A DNA stretch of 64,000 bases from assembly GCA_014896235.1 (NCBI GenBank), contig JADBKU010000009.1, forward strand, positions 62,001-126,000, read 5' to 3'. This document shows positions 1 to 7,804 of the stretch, one piece after another. Origin of the DNA: a bacterium. GTDB taxonomy: Bacteria; Desulfobacterota; Binatia; Binatales; Binataceae. The notes beneath the pieces are model-generated. The model saw only the letters and a list, made by a program, of their open reading frames with translations. It ran no database searches and had not been told where the DNA came from. The position numbers and the translations under genes are program-made. How positions within the stretch are numbered: the stretch's first letter is position 1; every line of letters starts with the position of its first letter.

Positions 1-625
1 GCGGCCGCACTTCGACGCCGGGCGCGCGCATATCGTCGAGGATCAGGTAGCTGATCCCTTTATGCTTGGGCGCGTCGGGATCGGTGCGCGCGAGCAAGAA
101 CATCCGATCCGCGTACTGCGCGCCGGAGGTCCAGACCTTCTGGCCATTAATGACGAAGTGATCGCCCTTGAGTTCCGCGCGCGTGTTGAGTCCGGCCAGA
201 TCGGAACCAGCCCCCGGCTCGGAATAGCCTTGGCACCAAACGTCGTCGGCGGGCAGGATTCGCGGCAGATATTTTTTCTTTTGCTCCTCCGTGCCCCAGT
301 GCATCAGGGTCGGTCCGAACAGCCACACTCCCATGTAGCTCGGCAGGATCGGCGCGCCGATCCTGAAATATTCCTCGTCAAAAATCACTTGCTCGATCAG
401 GTTCGCCGCGCGGCCGCCATATTCTTTGGGCCAGTCGATCCCGACCCATCCGGCGGCAGCCAGCTTTTTTTGCCAGGCGCGGCGCTTCTCGAAAATTTCC
501 CGGTTCGGCGCGATCCGTTCGTCCATCGGATCGTCGATCTTCAGCTCGCGCGGAAAATTCTCTTCAAGCCAGGCGCGCACCTCGGCGCGAAAGGCTTCCT
601 GCTCGGGGGTGTATTCGAAATCCAT
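1..625 (-). CDS. Acyl-CoA dehydrogenase, N-terminal part (runs off the window)
   Basis: This is the N-terminal 208 codons of an acyl-CoA dehydrogenase; the rest lies beyond the left edge. The enzyme class oxidises acyl-CoA thioesters with FAD in the cytoplasm. Read from ATG at 625, the protein begins MDFEYTPEQEAFRAEVRAWL, the usual helical N-domain. It continues through GWPKEYGG-type sequence (here GIDWPKEYGG) and reaches the FAD/substrate segment with QGYSEPGAGSDLAGL and VINGQKVWTSGAQYADRMF, both diagnostic of the family. The gene is codirectional with the amidohydrolase at 702-1820, but a strong terminator lies between them, so they are probably separate units. The substrate cannot be told from this part; the family also contains nitroalkane and sulphur-compound oxidases. 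Confidence 0.9.
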   Translation of the reverse strand, partial: MDFEYTPEQEAFRAEVRAWLEENFPRELKIDDPMDERIAPNREIFEKRRAWQKKLAAAGWVGIDWPKEYGGRAANLIEQVIFDEEYFRIGAPILPSYMGVWLFGPTLMHWGTEEQKKKYLPRILPADDVWCQGYSEPGAGSDLAGLNTRAELKGDHFVINGQKVWTSGAQYADRMFLLARTDPDAPKHKGISYLILDDMRAPGVEVRP

Positions 626-651
626 TCTGAAGCGTCCTTCGGCGCCGCCAA

Positions 652-687
652 TAAAAAAAACCGGCGCGGCTCAAGCGGCCGCGCCGG
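652..687 (-). terminator. Rho-independent terminator of the amidohydrolase gene
   Basis: A perfect 10-bp GC stem (661-670 pairing with 678-687, 7-nt loop) is followed on the minus strand by a run of eight T residues (653-660 on the plus strand are A). It sits 15 nt after the stop codon of the gene at 702-1820. Confidence 0.9.
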
Positions 688-701
688 CTGAGCGGGAGCG
701 G

Positions 702-1820
702 CTAGTTCAGATTAAACGTGCGCGCGGCGTTATCCCAGAAAATCTTGCGCCGCGCTTCGTCGGAAATCGGCTGCTTCATCATCGCCTCGATTCCCCACGG
801 ATAGGTGCCGTCGGGATGCGGATAGTCGGTGTCCCAGGTGAAATTGTCGGCGCCCACCAGTTCGATCGCCGCTTTCATCGTCGGCTCGTCGCCGCGAAAC
901 GCGACGCACACGTTGCGGCGGAAATATTCCGTCGGCCGCATGGTGAGGTATTCATGCTCGGCGTTGCCGCTGAAGTCCCAATGCTGCTCCATCCGCTGCA
1001 GCCAGTAGGGAACCCATCCGCCGTCCGCTTCGACGTGAATCACTTTGAGTTTCGGAAATTTCTCGAACACGCCGTACCAGATCAGTCCCGCCATCGCCGC
1101 CATCGCTTCAAACGGATGCGACAGGATATGGCCGCTAACGTGCGTATCCATGCGATCGCCGAAGCCCGGCACCGAAGAAGACGCCGACTCGTGCGTCGAA
1201 ATCGGCTTGCCGATCTGCTCTATCTCACTCCACAACGGCAGCAGCGCGTCGTCCCACAGGTTATGGCCGCCGACCGGGTTGGGCCGCATGTAGTAGCTGA
1301 CGCATCCCATTTTGGCCGTACGATGGGCTTCCTTGATCGCCTCTTCGACGTCCTGCATCGGCAGCGCCGCGGCCCATCGCAGCCGCTCCGGCGCGGCCGC
1401 CGCGTAGTCCGCGGCCCAATTGTTGTAAGCGCGCGCGCAGGCCGCCAGCAACTTGGTGTCGCGGAATTCCCGCCCGAGCATCTGGCCCGCCACGGTGGGA
1501 TACAGAATCTGCACGTCCACGCCCTGCGCGTCCATGTCTTCCAGCCGGCTCTGCGCGCTGAATCCGGTCTTGCTCGCCCGCTCGAAGCGCGCCATCGCCT
1601 TTTTCACCGCGTCCAGAAAGGCCGGCGCGGCCATCGGATACTTGCCCTTTTCGCGCACGAACGAATCGCCTTCGACCAGAAAGGTGCGGCGGTTCGACAC
1701 CGGCGCGCGGCCGACTTTCGGCGCCTGGGACTTGTAGGCGTCCTCGATATAGCGCTCCCAGAGCCACTCCGGCTCCATCATGTGGGAATCGGTATCGACA
1801 ATTTTGTAACCATTGCGCAT
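702..1820 (-). CDS. Amidohydrolase family 2 (metal-dependent hydrolase)
   Basis: A 372-residue cytoplasmic amidohydrolase of the Amidohydro_2 (ACMSD/ortho-pyrocatechuate decarboxylase-like) TIM-barrel group, which hydrolyses or decarboxylates small aromatic or cyclic compounds using a bound metal. The start of the barrel has VDTDSHMMEP, the position of the usual D-x-H metal pair. Later blocks are HVEADGGWVPYW and, near the C terminus, the conserved WDTDYPHPDGTYPW, whose Asp is the typical last metal ligand. Length is normal. The ATG at 1820 is preceded by AGGTGA six bases upstream. A paralogue of the same family lies at 59523-60755. The substrate is unknown; such genes are abundant in xenobiotic and steroid degraders. 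Confidence 0.88.
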   Translation of the reverse strand: MRNGYKIVDTDSHMMEPEWLWERYIEDAYKSQAPKVGRAPVSNRRTFLVEGDSFVREKGKYPMAAPAFLDAVKKAMARFERASKTGFSAQSRLEDMDAQGVDVQILYPTVAGQMLGREFRDTKLLAACARAYNNWAADYAAAAPERLRWAAALPMQDVEEAIKEAHRTAKMGCVSYYMRPNPVGGHNLWDDALLPLWSEIEQIGKPISTHESASSSVPGFGDRMDTHVSGHILSHPFEAMAAMAGLIWYGVFEKFPKLKVIHVEADGGWVPYWLQRMEQHWDFSGNAEHEYLTMRPTEYFRRNVCVAFRGDEPTMKAAIELVGADNFTWDTDYPHPDGTYPWGIEAMMKQPISDEARRKIFWDNAARTFNLN

Positions 1821-1877
1821 GTCAGTTCACCTCGATGATGTAACTGCGGAGCCGAGCGCGCGTTCGCAATCGGCCGC

Positions 1878-2897
1878 TTAGAGGCGCGGCAGAACCAGCG
1901 CCTTCACTCCCTTGCGATTATGCAACAATTCAAACGCTTCGACGCCGTGGTCGAGGTCGAAGCGATGCGTGACCATCGGTTTCAAATCGATCGCGCCCGC
2001 CGCGGCCATCGCGACCGCCCGCCGCCAGGTTTCGGGCACGCGCACGCGCGACGGAATGATCCGCACGCCGTGGAAAAAGAGCGCCCGCAGTTCCGCGGCC
2101 GGAACGTCCCGCGCCGGCCATCCGAGTTGCACCACCTCGCCGCCGCGTTTCACCAGATGGCGCACGGAATCGAGAAATCCCGCCGCGTCGAAGACCGCGT
2201 CCGCGCCATGCGGTCCGACCAACGCGCGCACCTGCTCGGTCCAATCGCGATCGGACGCGCACACGGTCTGAAAGCCCATTTCGCGCGCCAGCGCCAGCCG
2301 TTCAGCGTCGGCCGCGAGTCCGGTGATTACAATCGCCGTCGCGCCGAGCGCGCGCGCCGCGATCGCCGTGCATAATCCAATCGGGCCGGGGCCTTCGACG
2401 ACAACGCTGTCGCCCGCCTTGAGCGAAGACTCTTCGATCGCGTGCAGGCCGGTCGCGAACGGCTCCAGCAACGCCGCCTGCTCGAGGTCCATCGTTTTAG
2501 GCACGACCCAGGAATTCTGGACGGGCGCGATACAGTATTCGGCAAAGGCGCCGCCGAGACGTCCGGGGGTATGGCAGAAATTGTAGCGGCCCGAGAGACA
2601 CGCGGGGCAGCGCCCGCACGGGCCGAACGGATCGAGCGCGACATGATCGCCGATTTTGAAGCCGGTCACGCCGGCGCCGATCTCCACCACTTCGCCCGCC
2701 GGCTCATGTCCGATCACCGCCGGCATCGACGGCACCGCGCGCTCCGCGCCTAGCTCCCACAAGTAGATATGAAGGTCCGAGCCGCAGATGCCGCAGGCGG
2801 CCACCTTGACCAGCAGTTCGCCCGGCCCCGGCTTCGGCACAGGAACGTCAACGATTTCAACGCCGCGCTCAGGGCGGGTTTTGGCGATCGCCTTCAT
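1878..2897 (-). CDS. Zinc-dependent MDR alcohol/polyol dehydrogenase
   Basis: A 339-residue medium-chain dehydrogenase/reductase that should oxidise an alcohol or polyol with NAD(P). The catalytic zinc region shows CGICGSDLH at about residue 36 and GHEPAGEV at about 65. The structural zinc loop is complete with four cysteines in CGRCPACLSGRYNFC. The Rossmann domain carries VEGPGPIGLCTAIAARALGA. Sequence and length are closest to the threonine/sorbitol dehydrogenase branch. It lies 57 nt upstream of the amidohydrolase in the same direction, so the two could be cotranscribed. The exact substrate is not predictable from the sequence. Confidence 0.88.
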   Translation of the reverse strand: MKAIAKTRPERGVEIVDVPVPKPGPGELLVKVAACGICGSDLHIYLWELGAERAVPSMPAVIGHEPAGEVVEIGAGVTGFKIGDHVALDPFGPCGRCPACLSGRYNFCHTPGRLGGAFAEYCIAPVQNSWVVPKTMDLEQAALLEPFATGLHAIEESSLKAGDSVVVEGPGPIGLCTAIAARALGATAIVITGLAADAERLALAREMGFQTVCASDRDWTEQVRALVGPHGADAVFDAAGFLDSVRHLVKRGGEVVQLGWPARDVPAAELRALFFHGVRIIPSRVRVPETWRRAVAMAAAGAIDLKPMVTHRFDLDHGVEAFELLHNRKGVKALVLPRL

Positions 2898-3060
2898 CTG
2901 CTTCAGCGCCTCCGCGTTTAACTAATACGACTGTGCGCCGGTCCGCGTCAAAACGAATTGCGGCGCGATCGCTACGCACGTTATCGCGGGCGTACCCGGA
3001 GAGTCGCGCGGCGATAATTGCGATTTTGACGCGACTGGCGCGACGCGGCGCGGACCGCGC

Positions 3061-4386
3061 TCAAGCCCAATGGCGCAGCGGCGAGCCGCGGTAGCGCATC
3101 CGCGGCCGGATCAGCCGGTTGTTGGCGTACTGCTCGAGGCTGTGCGCGATCCATCCCGCCGTCCGTCCGACCGCGAAAATCGCCGCCGGCATCCCCTGCG
3201 GCAACCCCAGCATTCGCACGCATACAGTCAGATAGAAATCCAGATTGGGTTTGAGCCGCGTTCGCTCCCATACGGCGCGTTCGACTTTGAGCGCGGTTTG
3301 ATAAAGCGCGCGGCCCTTGCGCGGCGCGGTCGCCTGCGCGACCCGCTTGAGCAGCACGGCGCGCGGATCGCCGGCGGGATAGATCGCGTGGCCGAAGCCC
3401 GGCGGCAGCACGCCTCGCTCGCGAAACGACTCCAGGCATCGTTCGATTTCAAGGCCGGCCGCCAACTCTCCGAACATCTGCTCGATCCGATCGCAGGCGC
3501 CGCCATGAATCGGCCCCGACAACGAACAAAGCGCGGCCAGCACGCACGCATAGAGATCGGCCCCCGTGCTGGCCACGACCCGCGCCGCGAAGGTCGAGGC
3601 GTTCAGCTCATGCTCGGCGCAAGCGACCAGCACGCGATCCAGCGCGGCCCGATCGGCCGGCGCCGCCGCGCCCGCGACCCGTTCCAGCAGCCGCGCCGCC
3701 ATCCCGGCGCCGCCATCGCGCGCCGCCGCGGCTTCGGTGCCGGGCGCGGGCGTCATCGCGAGCGGCAACGCGCCGATTATCAGCCGGGCCTGATCGAGCC
3801 GCGCCCGGCGCGGCAGGCGATGCTCGCCGGCGGCCAAAGCGGGCATCATCACGGCCAATCTGAGCAGCGGCGGCGCGTCCTCGCCGATCGCGGCCAGCGC
3901 CGCGGCGACTGGCTTGGGCAGGCGTGCGAGCGCGATATTCTCCCGCAGATGCTCGACCTCCTCCGGACGCGGCCGTTCGCCGTTCCAGAGCAGCAGGCAG
4001 ACTTCCTCGAAGCTGGCCTGCCCGACCAATTCCTCGATCGGATAACCGCGATAGGCGAGCCGTCCTTCGCTGATCGAACTTACGCTCGATTCGGCGACGA
4101 TCACGCCGCTGACCGAAGCGTCGGCGGTGGGTTGCGCGATCGTGACCCATGAACTCGCTTCCGGCAGCGAGCGGGCGCGCACGCCGCGCTCAGGCGCCGT
4201 CAGGCCGCGCAACGCCTCGATATCCGCGCGCCGATAGAGCGCTTGGCGGCCGACTTTCCGCCGGTAGCTTTTGAGCCATCCGCGGCTGACGTAGGCGTAA
4301 AGGGTGCCGAGCTTGACGCCCAGATAGGCGGCGGCCTCCGCCGCCGTGAGCATTTTTCCGCCTTCGTCCGCGGGATGTGCGGCCAC
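3061..4386 (-). CDS. MerR/excisionase-type HTH domain fused to citrate synthase
   Basis: A 441-residue two-part protein. Residues 12-60 form a winged helix-turn-helix of the HTH_17/MerR type (LTAAEAAAYLGVKLGTLYAY, then YRRADIEAL). Residues about 85-441 are a citrate/2-methylcitrate synthase fold: ESSVSSISEGRLAYRGYPIE at its start, GPIHGGACDRI (first active-site His region), GFGHAIYPAGDPRA (second His; the usual Arg after GFGH is Ala), and NLDFYLTVCVRMLG (catalytic Asp region). All three catalytic side chains appear present, so it may be an enzyme, a metabolite-sensing regulator, or both. It is divergent from the LLM gene at 4621 with 234 bp between them. Fusions of this sort are known but their role is not well established. 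ATG 4386 or internal ATG 4353 are both possible starts. Confidence 0.85.
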   Translation of the reverse strand: MAAHPADEGGKMLTAAEAAAYLGVKLGTLYAYVSRGWLKSYRRKVGRQALYRRADIEALRGLTAPERGVRARSLPEASSWVTIAQPTADASVSGVIVAESSVSSISEGRLAYRGYPIEELVGQASFEEVCLLLWNGERPRPEEVEHLRENIALARLPKPVAAALAAIGEDAPPLLRLAVMMPALAAGEHRLPRRARLDQARLIIGALPLAMTPAPGTEAAAARDGGAGMAARLLERVAGAAAPADRAALDRVLVACAEHELNASTFAARVVASTGADLYACVLAALCSLSGPIHGGACDRIEQMFGELAAGLEIERCLESFRERGVLPPGFGHAIYPAGDPRAVLLKRVAQATAPRKGRALYQTALKVERAVWERTRLKPNLDFYLTVCVRMLGLPQGMPAAIFAVGRTAGWIAHSLEQYANNRLIRPRMRYRGSPLRHWA

Positions 4387-4499
4387 GCGCCAATCACGCC
4401 ATCTGCCGGGCTTCGCGTCAAGCGCGCGGCGCGTATCGTCAGCCGGGCCAAAACCTCAAGCGGCGCGGATATTCCCGACAGCCGCATCAGCCGGCCGGA

Positions 4500-4530
4500 T
4501 TGACGATCGCGGCGGCGAATCCGCTATAGT
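4500..4530 (+). promoter_or_regulatory. Sigma-70-like promoter with 19-bp spacer, before the LLM oxidoreductase
   Basis: TTGACG at 4500-4505 and TATAGT at 4525-4530 are separated by 19 bp. An inverted repeat CGGATT (4496-4501) / AATCCG (4518-4523) overlaps the -35 and the spacer. A long spacer with a dyad is the arrangement used by MerR-type activators; this is an inference. The gene start at 4621 lies about 85 nt downstream of the expected start site. Confidence 0.5.
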
Positions 4531-4620
4531 GCGAGCGCCGCGCGGCGGTCGCGTTCGGGCACGGTTCGGACGCGCTCGGGCGGCGTTCGTACAGTCCCTG
4601 CCGGCACAAGGACAATTGCG

Positions 4621-5694
4621 ATGGATTTCGGCACGCTTATCTTCACCAAGCCGCAACGCGCGATCAGCGATACCAAACGGATCGAAGATCTCGGCTTCAC
4701 CACCGCCTGGTTTCCCGATTCACAGATGATTTGGGGCGATGTTTACGCCTGTATGGCGCTGGGCGCCGCCAACACCAGCAAAATTCGGCTCGCGACCGGT
4801 ATCTCTGTCGCAAGCAACCGCATTCCGCCGGTAACGGTCCATGCGATCGGCACGATCAACGAAATCGCGCCGGGCCGCGTGATGCTCGGCTTTGGCACGG
4901 GCCATACCGGACGGCGCGTGATGGGCCTGCCGCCGGTCAAATTCGCCGACTTCCGGGAACAGGCGCGCGTCATCCACGACCTGCTAAAGCATGGCGAAGC
5001 GGTCTATAACACCGAAGGACTGAGCCGCAAAATCAGGTTTCTGCATCGCGATCTGCACTTCATCAACCTTGACGGACCGATTCCGTTTTACGTCGCCGCG
5101 AATGGTCCGCGTACGCTCGGTTTGGCGGGCGAATTTGGCGACGGCATCATCACGACCGGCGTCGCCACGCCCGAGCGGCTCAAGGCGGTCTTTCGTCATG
5201 CGGAAGAAGGAGCGAAGGCGGCGGGACGCCATCTCGACAAGCGCTTGCCCTGTATTTCGCTTACGCACGTCGTCGTCACGCGGCCGGGCGAACGGCTCGA
5301 CGCGCCGCGCGTGATCCAGATGGCCGGACCATGGGTAATCACCTGTCTGCACGCGATCGCCGCGGGCTACGCCAAGCCGCGCTCGCTGCCGCCCGACGCG
5401 CGCAAGATATACGACGCTTACGCCGACTATCTAGCGCATCTGCCCGGACCGCCAGATGAGCGCTACCTCGAACTGCACAACGGCCATTGCACGTTTGTGC
5501 CGGAACGGGAACGCCGCTTCGTGACGCCCGAGACAATTCGCGCCACGACCATCGTTGGCTCGGCCGAGGAGGTAATCGCGCAGCTTAAGGCATTGGAAGC
5601 CGGCGGCCTCGACGGCGTTTTCCTCAATCCGCCGCTCGACGGCTTCGAGGAATACGTGGACGAGTTCGCGCGTGAAGTGATCCGCCGGATGTGA
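4621..5694 (+). CDS. LLM-class (luciferase-like) oxidoreductase, probably F420-dependent
   Basis: A 357-residue TIM-barrel protein of the bacterial luciferase-like superfamily. The strand and loop pattern is typical: FGTLIFTKP at the start, IEDLGFTTAWFPDSQ, KIRLATGISVASNRIPPVT, and PGRVMLGFGTGHTGRRVMGLPP in the cofactor-binding half, then PFYVAANGPRTLGLAGEFGDG. It resembles the F420-dependent methylene-tetrahydromethanopterin-reductase-like branch more than FMN monooxygenases, but this is judged by eye. The start is supported by AAGGA eight bases upstream of ATG. The PPOX protein at 42864 is another likely F420 user, consistent with the host making F420. Confidence 0.85.
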   Translation: MDFGTLIFTKPQRAISDTKRIEDLGFTTAWFPDSQMIWGDVYACMALGAANTSKIRLATGISVASNRIPPVTVHAIGTINEIAPGRVMLGFGTGHTGRRVMGLPPVKFADFREQARVIHDLLKHGEAVYNTEGLSRKIRFLHRDLHFINLDGPIPFYVAANGPRTLGLAGEFGDGIITTGVATPERLKAVFRHAEEGAKAAGRHLDKRLPCISLTHVVVTRPGERLDAPRVIQMAGPWVITCLHAIAAGYAKPRSLPPDARKIYDAYADYLAHLPGPPDERYLELHNGHCTFVPERERRFVTPETIRATTIVGSAEEVIAQLKALEAGGLDGVFLNPPLDGFEEYVDEFAREVIRRM

Positions 5695-5998
5695 TCGCAG
5701 CGGCAGGAAAGGCTGACAAACGTGCTCGGATATCGGCAATCAAGGCCGAGAAATAAAGGGCTTTTCCCGCCTAACATCTATTCCGGGGATGCAATAAGTT
5801 CTCTTGCTGAAAGTCGATGAATTGTGCGCCGCCTGATAACGTCAATCGCGTTCTTTCAGGCGTGCTAATTTACTTTGCCGCTCGCGTCCGATAAGAAATT
5901 ACCGTTCGCTGCGGGATTTTCCTCCGTCGCGGCGGAGGATGGCGTTGCTCGCGGGGCTTTGGTGGCGTCGAACGCCCGGCGGCGAACCGATAAAGGAA
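5695..5998. other. Intergenic, 304 bp, no gene seen
   Basis: This stretch is less GC-rich than its neighbours. It holds short imperfect hairpins (for example GCCTGA...TCAGGC around 5833-5862) but no convincing terminator for the LLM gene and no coding frame with normal codon use. It should hold the promoter of the inositol-phosphate synthase gene; I could not assign its -35/-10 with confidence. Confidence 0.5.
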
Positions 5999-7105
5999 AT
6001 GTCGAAGATCCGGGTAGCTATAGTCGGGGTTGGCAATTGCGCCTCATCTCTGCTTCAGGGCCTTGAGCACTACAAGCATGCGAGCGGCGCGTCCCGCACC
6101 ACGCCGATCGGGCTGATGCATTACGACCTTGGCGGTTACCGTCCGGACGATATCGAGGTGGTCTGCGCGTTCGACGTGGATGCGCGAAAAGTGGGGCGGC
6201 CGCTGCAAGAGGCCTGCTTCGCGCCGCCCAATAACACCGTTACAATTTGGCGCGATCTTCCTGATTACGGCGTGACCGTCGATATGGGCGAAATTCACGA
6301 CGGCATCGCGCCCCATATGCGCAACTATCCGGCCGAACGCACTTTCGTGTCGGCGGACAACGTAAAGCCTGCCGATATCGAACGCCGGCTGCGCGAAACT
6401 GGCGCCGAAGTTTTGCTCTGTTATCTCCCGGTCGGCAGCCAGCTTGCGGTCGAGCGTTACGCCCGCGCCTGCCTCGAAACCGGCGTGAGCATGCTCAACT
6501 GCATGCCGGTATTCATCGTTTCGAATGAAAAATGGGCGAAGGAATTCGCCGCTCGCAAAATTCCCGTGATCGGCGACGACGTGAAATCGCAGCTCGGCTC
6601 GACGATTTTGCATCGCGCGATCATGAAGCTGTTCGCCGACCGCGGCATCAAGCTTAAGCACACTTACCAGCTCAATACCGGCGGCAATACGGATTTTCTC
6701 AACATGCTCGACCGCGCCCGGCTTGGCTCCAAGCGCACCTCCAAGACCGAGGCGGTGCAAAGCGTGTTGCCGGAGCGGATGCCCGACGTGGACGTGCATA
6801 TCGGCCCGTCGGACTACGTGCCCTGGCAGAACGACAACAAGGTCTGCTTCCTGCGCATCGAGGGCGAAGGCTTCGCTGGCATCCCGATCGAACTTGAACT
6901 GCGGATGTCGGTGCAGGATTCGCCGAACTCCGGCGGCGTCGTGATCGACGGAATCCGCTGCCTGAAACTGGCCCGCGACCGCGGCATCGGCGGCCCGCTC
7001 TATTCGATCTCCGCCTACACGATGAAGCATCCGCCGGAGCAACTTCCCGACAACCTCGCGCGCGAACGCGTCGAGCAGTTCATCGCGGGCGAACGCGAAC
7101 GCTAA
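5999..7105 (+). CDS. ino1: Inositol-3-phosphate synthase (actinobacterial type)
   Basis: About 368 residues, matching the short actinobacterial/archaeal myo-inositol-1-phosphate synthases, which convert glucose-6-phosphate to inositol-3-phosphate using NAD+. Diagnostic blocks are VAIVGVGNCASSLLQG at the N terminus (NAD-binding glycine loop), LLCYLPVGSQ, NCMPVFIVS, IPVIGDDVKSQLGSTILHR, LNTGGNTDFLNMLDR and DSPNSGGVVIDGIRC. The strongest homology begins at MSKIRVAIVG (ATG 5999), although AAAGGA lies almost against this codon; an in-frame start at 5939 is the alternative. No inositol monophosphatase or phospholipid gene is next to it, so whether the product feeds phosphatidylinositol, an inositol osmolyte or a thiol is open. 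Confidence 0.93.
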   Translation: MSKIRVAIVGVGNCASSLLQGLEHYKHASGASRTTPIGLMHYDLGGYRPDDIEVVCAFDVDARKVGRPLQEACFAPPNNTVTIWRDLPDYGVTVDMGEIHDGIAPHMRNYPAERTFVSADNVKPADIERRLRETGAEVLLCYLPVGSQLAVERYARACLETGVSMLNCMPVFIVSNEKWAKEFAARKIPVIGDDVKSQLGSTILHRAIMKLFADRGIKLKHTYQLNTGGNTDFLNMLDRARLGSKRTSKTEAVQSVLPERMPDVDVHIGPSDYVPWQNDNKVCFLRIEGEGFAGIPIELELRMSVQDSPNSGGVVIDGIRCLKLARDRGIGGPLYSISAYTMKHPPEQLPDNLARERVEQFIAGERER

Positions 7106-7248
7106 TCCGGACCGGCGCGCATCGTTCATCGCGTTTTAAGTCCCGATCGGCGGCGTTTGCCTATCCGATCTGGATATGCGAATTTTCGCGAGCGGGCCGG
7201 GGATTTCTTCCGAAACGAATAGGCTCGCCCGCGCCAACGGAGCAGGCC

Positions 7249-7716
7249 ATGGCGATGACGCTCGAACAACGCTTGCAGGTTCAGGAAGACATCCAGGCGA
7301 TTGCGAAGCTGAAAGCGCAATACTGCGATTACGCGGACGGCGGATGGGACCGTCCGTCGCATAATTACGACGGCGTCGCATCGCTGTTCGTGCCCGACGG
7401 TCTCTGGGACGGCGACGGCGTCGGCCGCGGCGAAGGCCACGACGGCATCCGCGCCCTCTTCAAATCGTTTCAGGAACGGCTGCCCTACGCGTTTCATCGC
7501 ATCACCAATCAGGTAATCGAAGTGAACGGCGATACCGCGACCGGAACATGGCATATAGTGGCGCATCTGGTGCGCGCGAAGGACGGCAAGCCGATTCGCG
7601 TTTGCGGAATCTACAACGACGAATTCGTGCGCACGCCAGCGGGATGGCGGTTCAAGACGCTGCGCGTGACCGCGGCAAATTACCGCACGCCCGACGGCAA
7701 GACGATTCGGACCTGA
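7249..7716 (+). CDS. SnoaL/NTF2-like polyketide-cyclase-fold protein
   Basis: A 155-residue single-domain protein of the SnoaL_4/NTF2-like superfamily, a cone-shaped fold used by small cyclases, dehydratases and isomerases. It starts with an alpha-helical region (LEQRLQVQEDIQAIAKLKAQ, then YCDYADGGW), then the usual asp-containing turn LFVPDGLW, a GHDGIRALFKSF helix, and strands such as TATGTWHIVAHL and CGIYNDEFVRTPAGWRFKTL. GGAG six bases before ATG 7249 supports the start. It lies between ino1 and the CoA-transferase, all on the plus strand. The reaction cannot be predicted. Confidence 0.8.
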   Translation: MAMTLEQRLQVQEDIQAIAKLKAQYCDYADGGWDRPSHNYDGVASLFVPDGLWDGDGVGRGEGHDGIRALFKSFQERLPYAFHRITNQVIEVNGDTATGTWHIVAHLVRAKDGKPIRVCGIYNDEFVRTPAGWRFKTLRVTAANYRTPDGKTIRT

Positions 7717-7804
7717 CGGCCCGATTCCAGCGATTATCCATCCGGTAATGGACGCGATGGAAGCGCGGTTATAGCTTCATCGAATCAGAGCGGAGGCCAT
7801 CATC

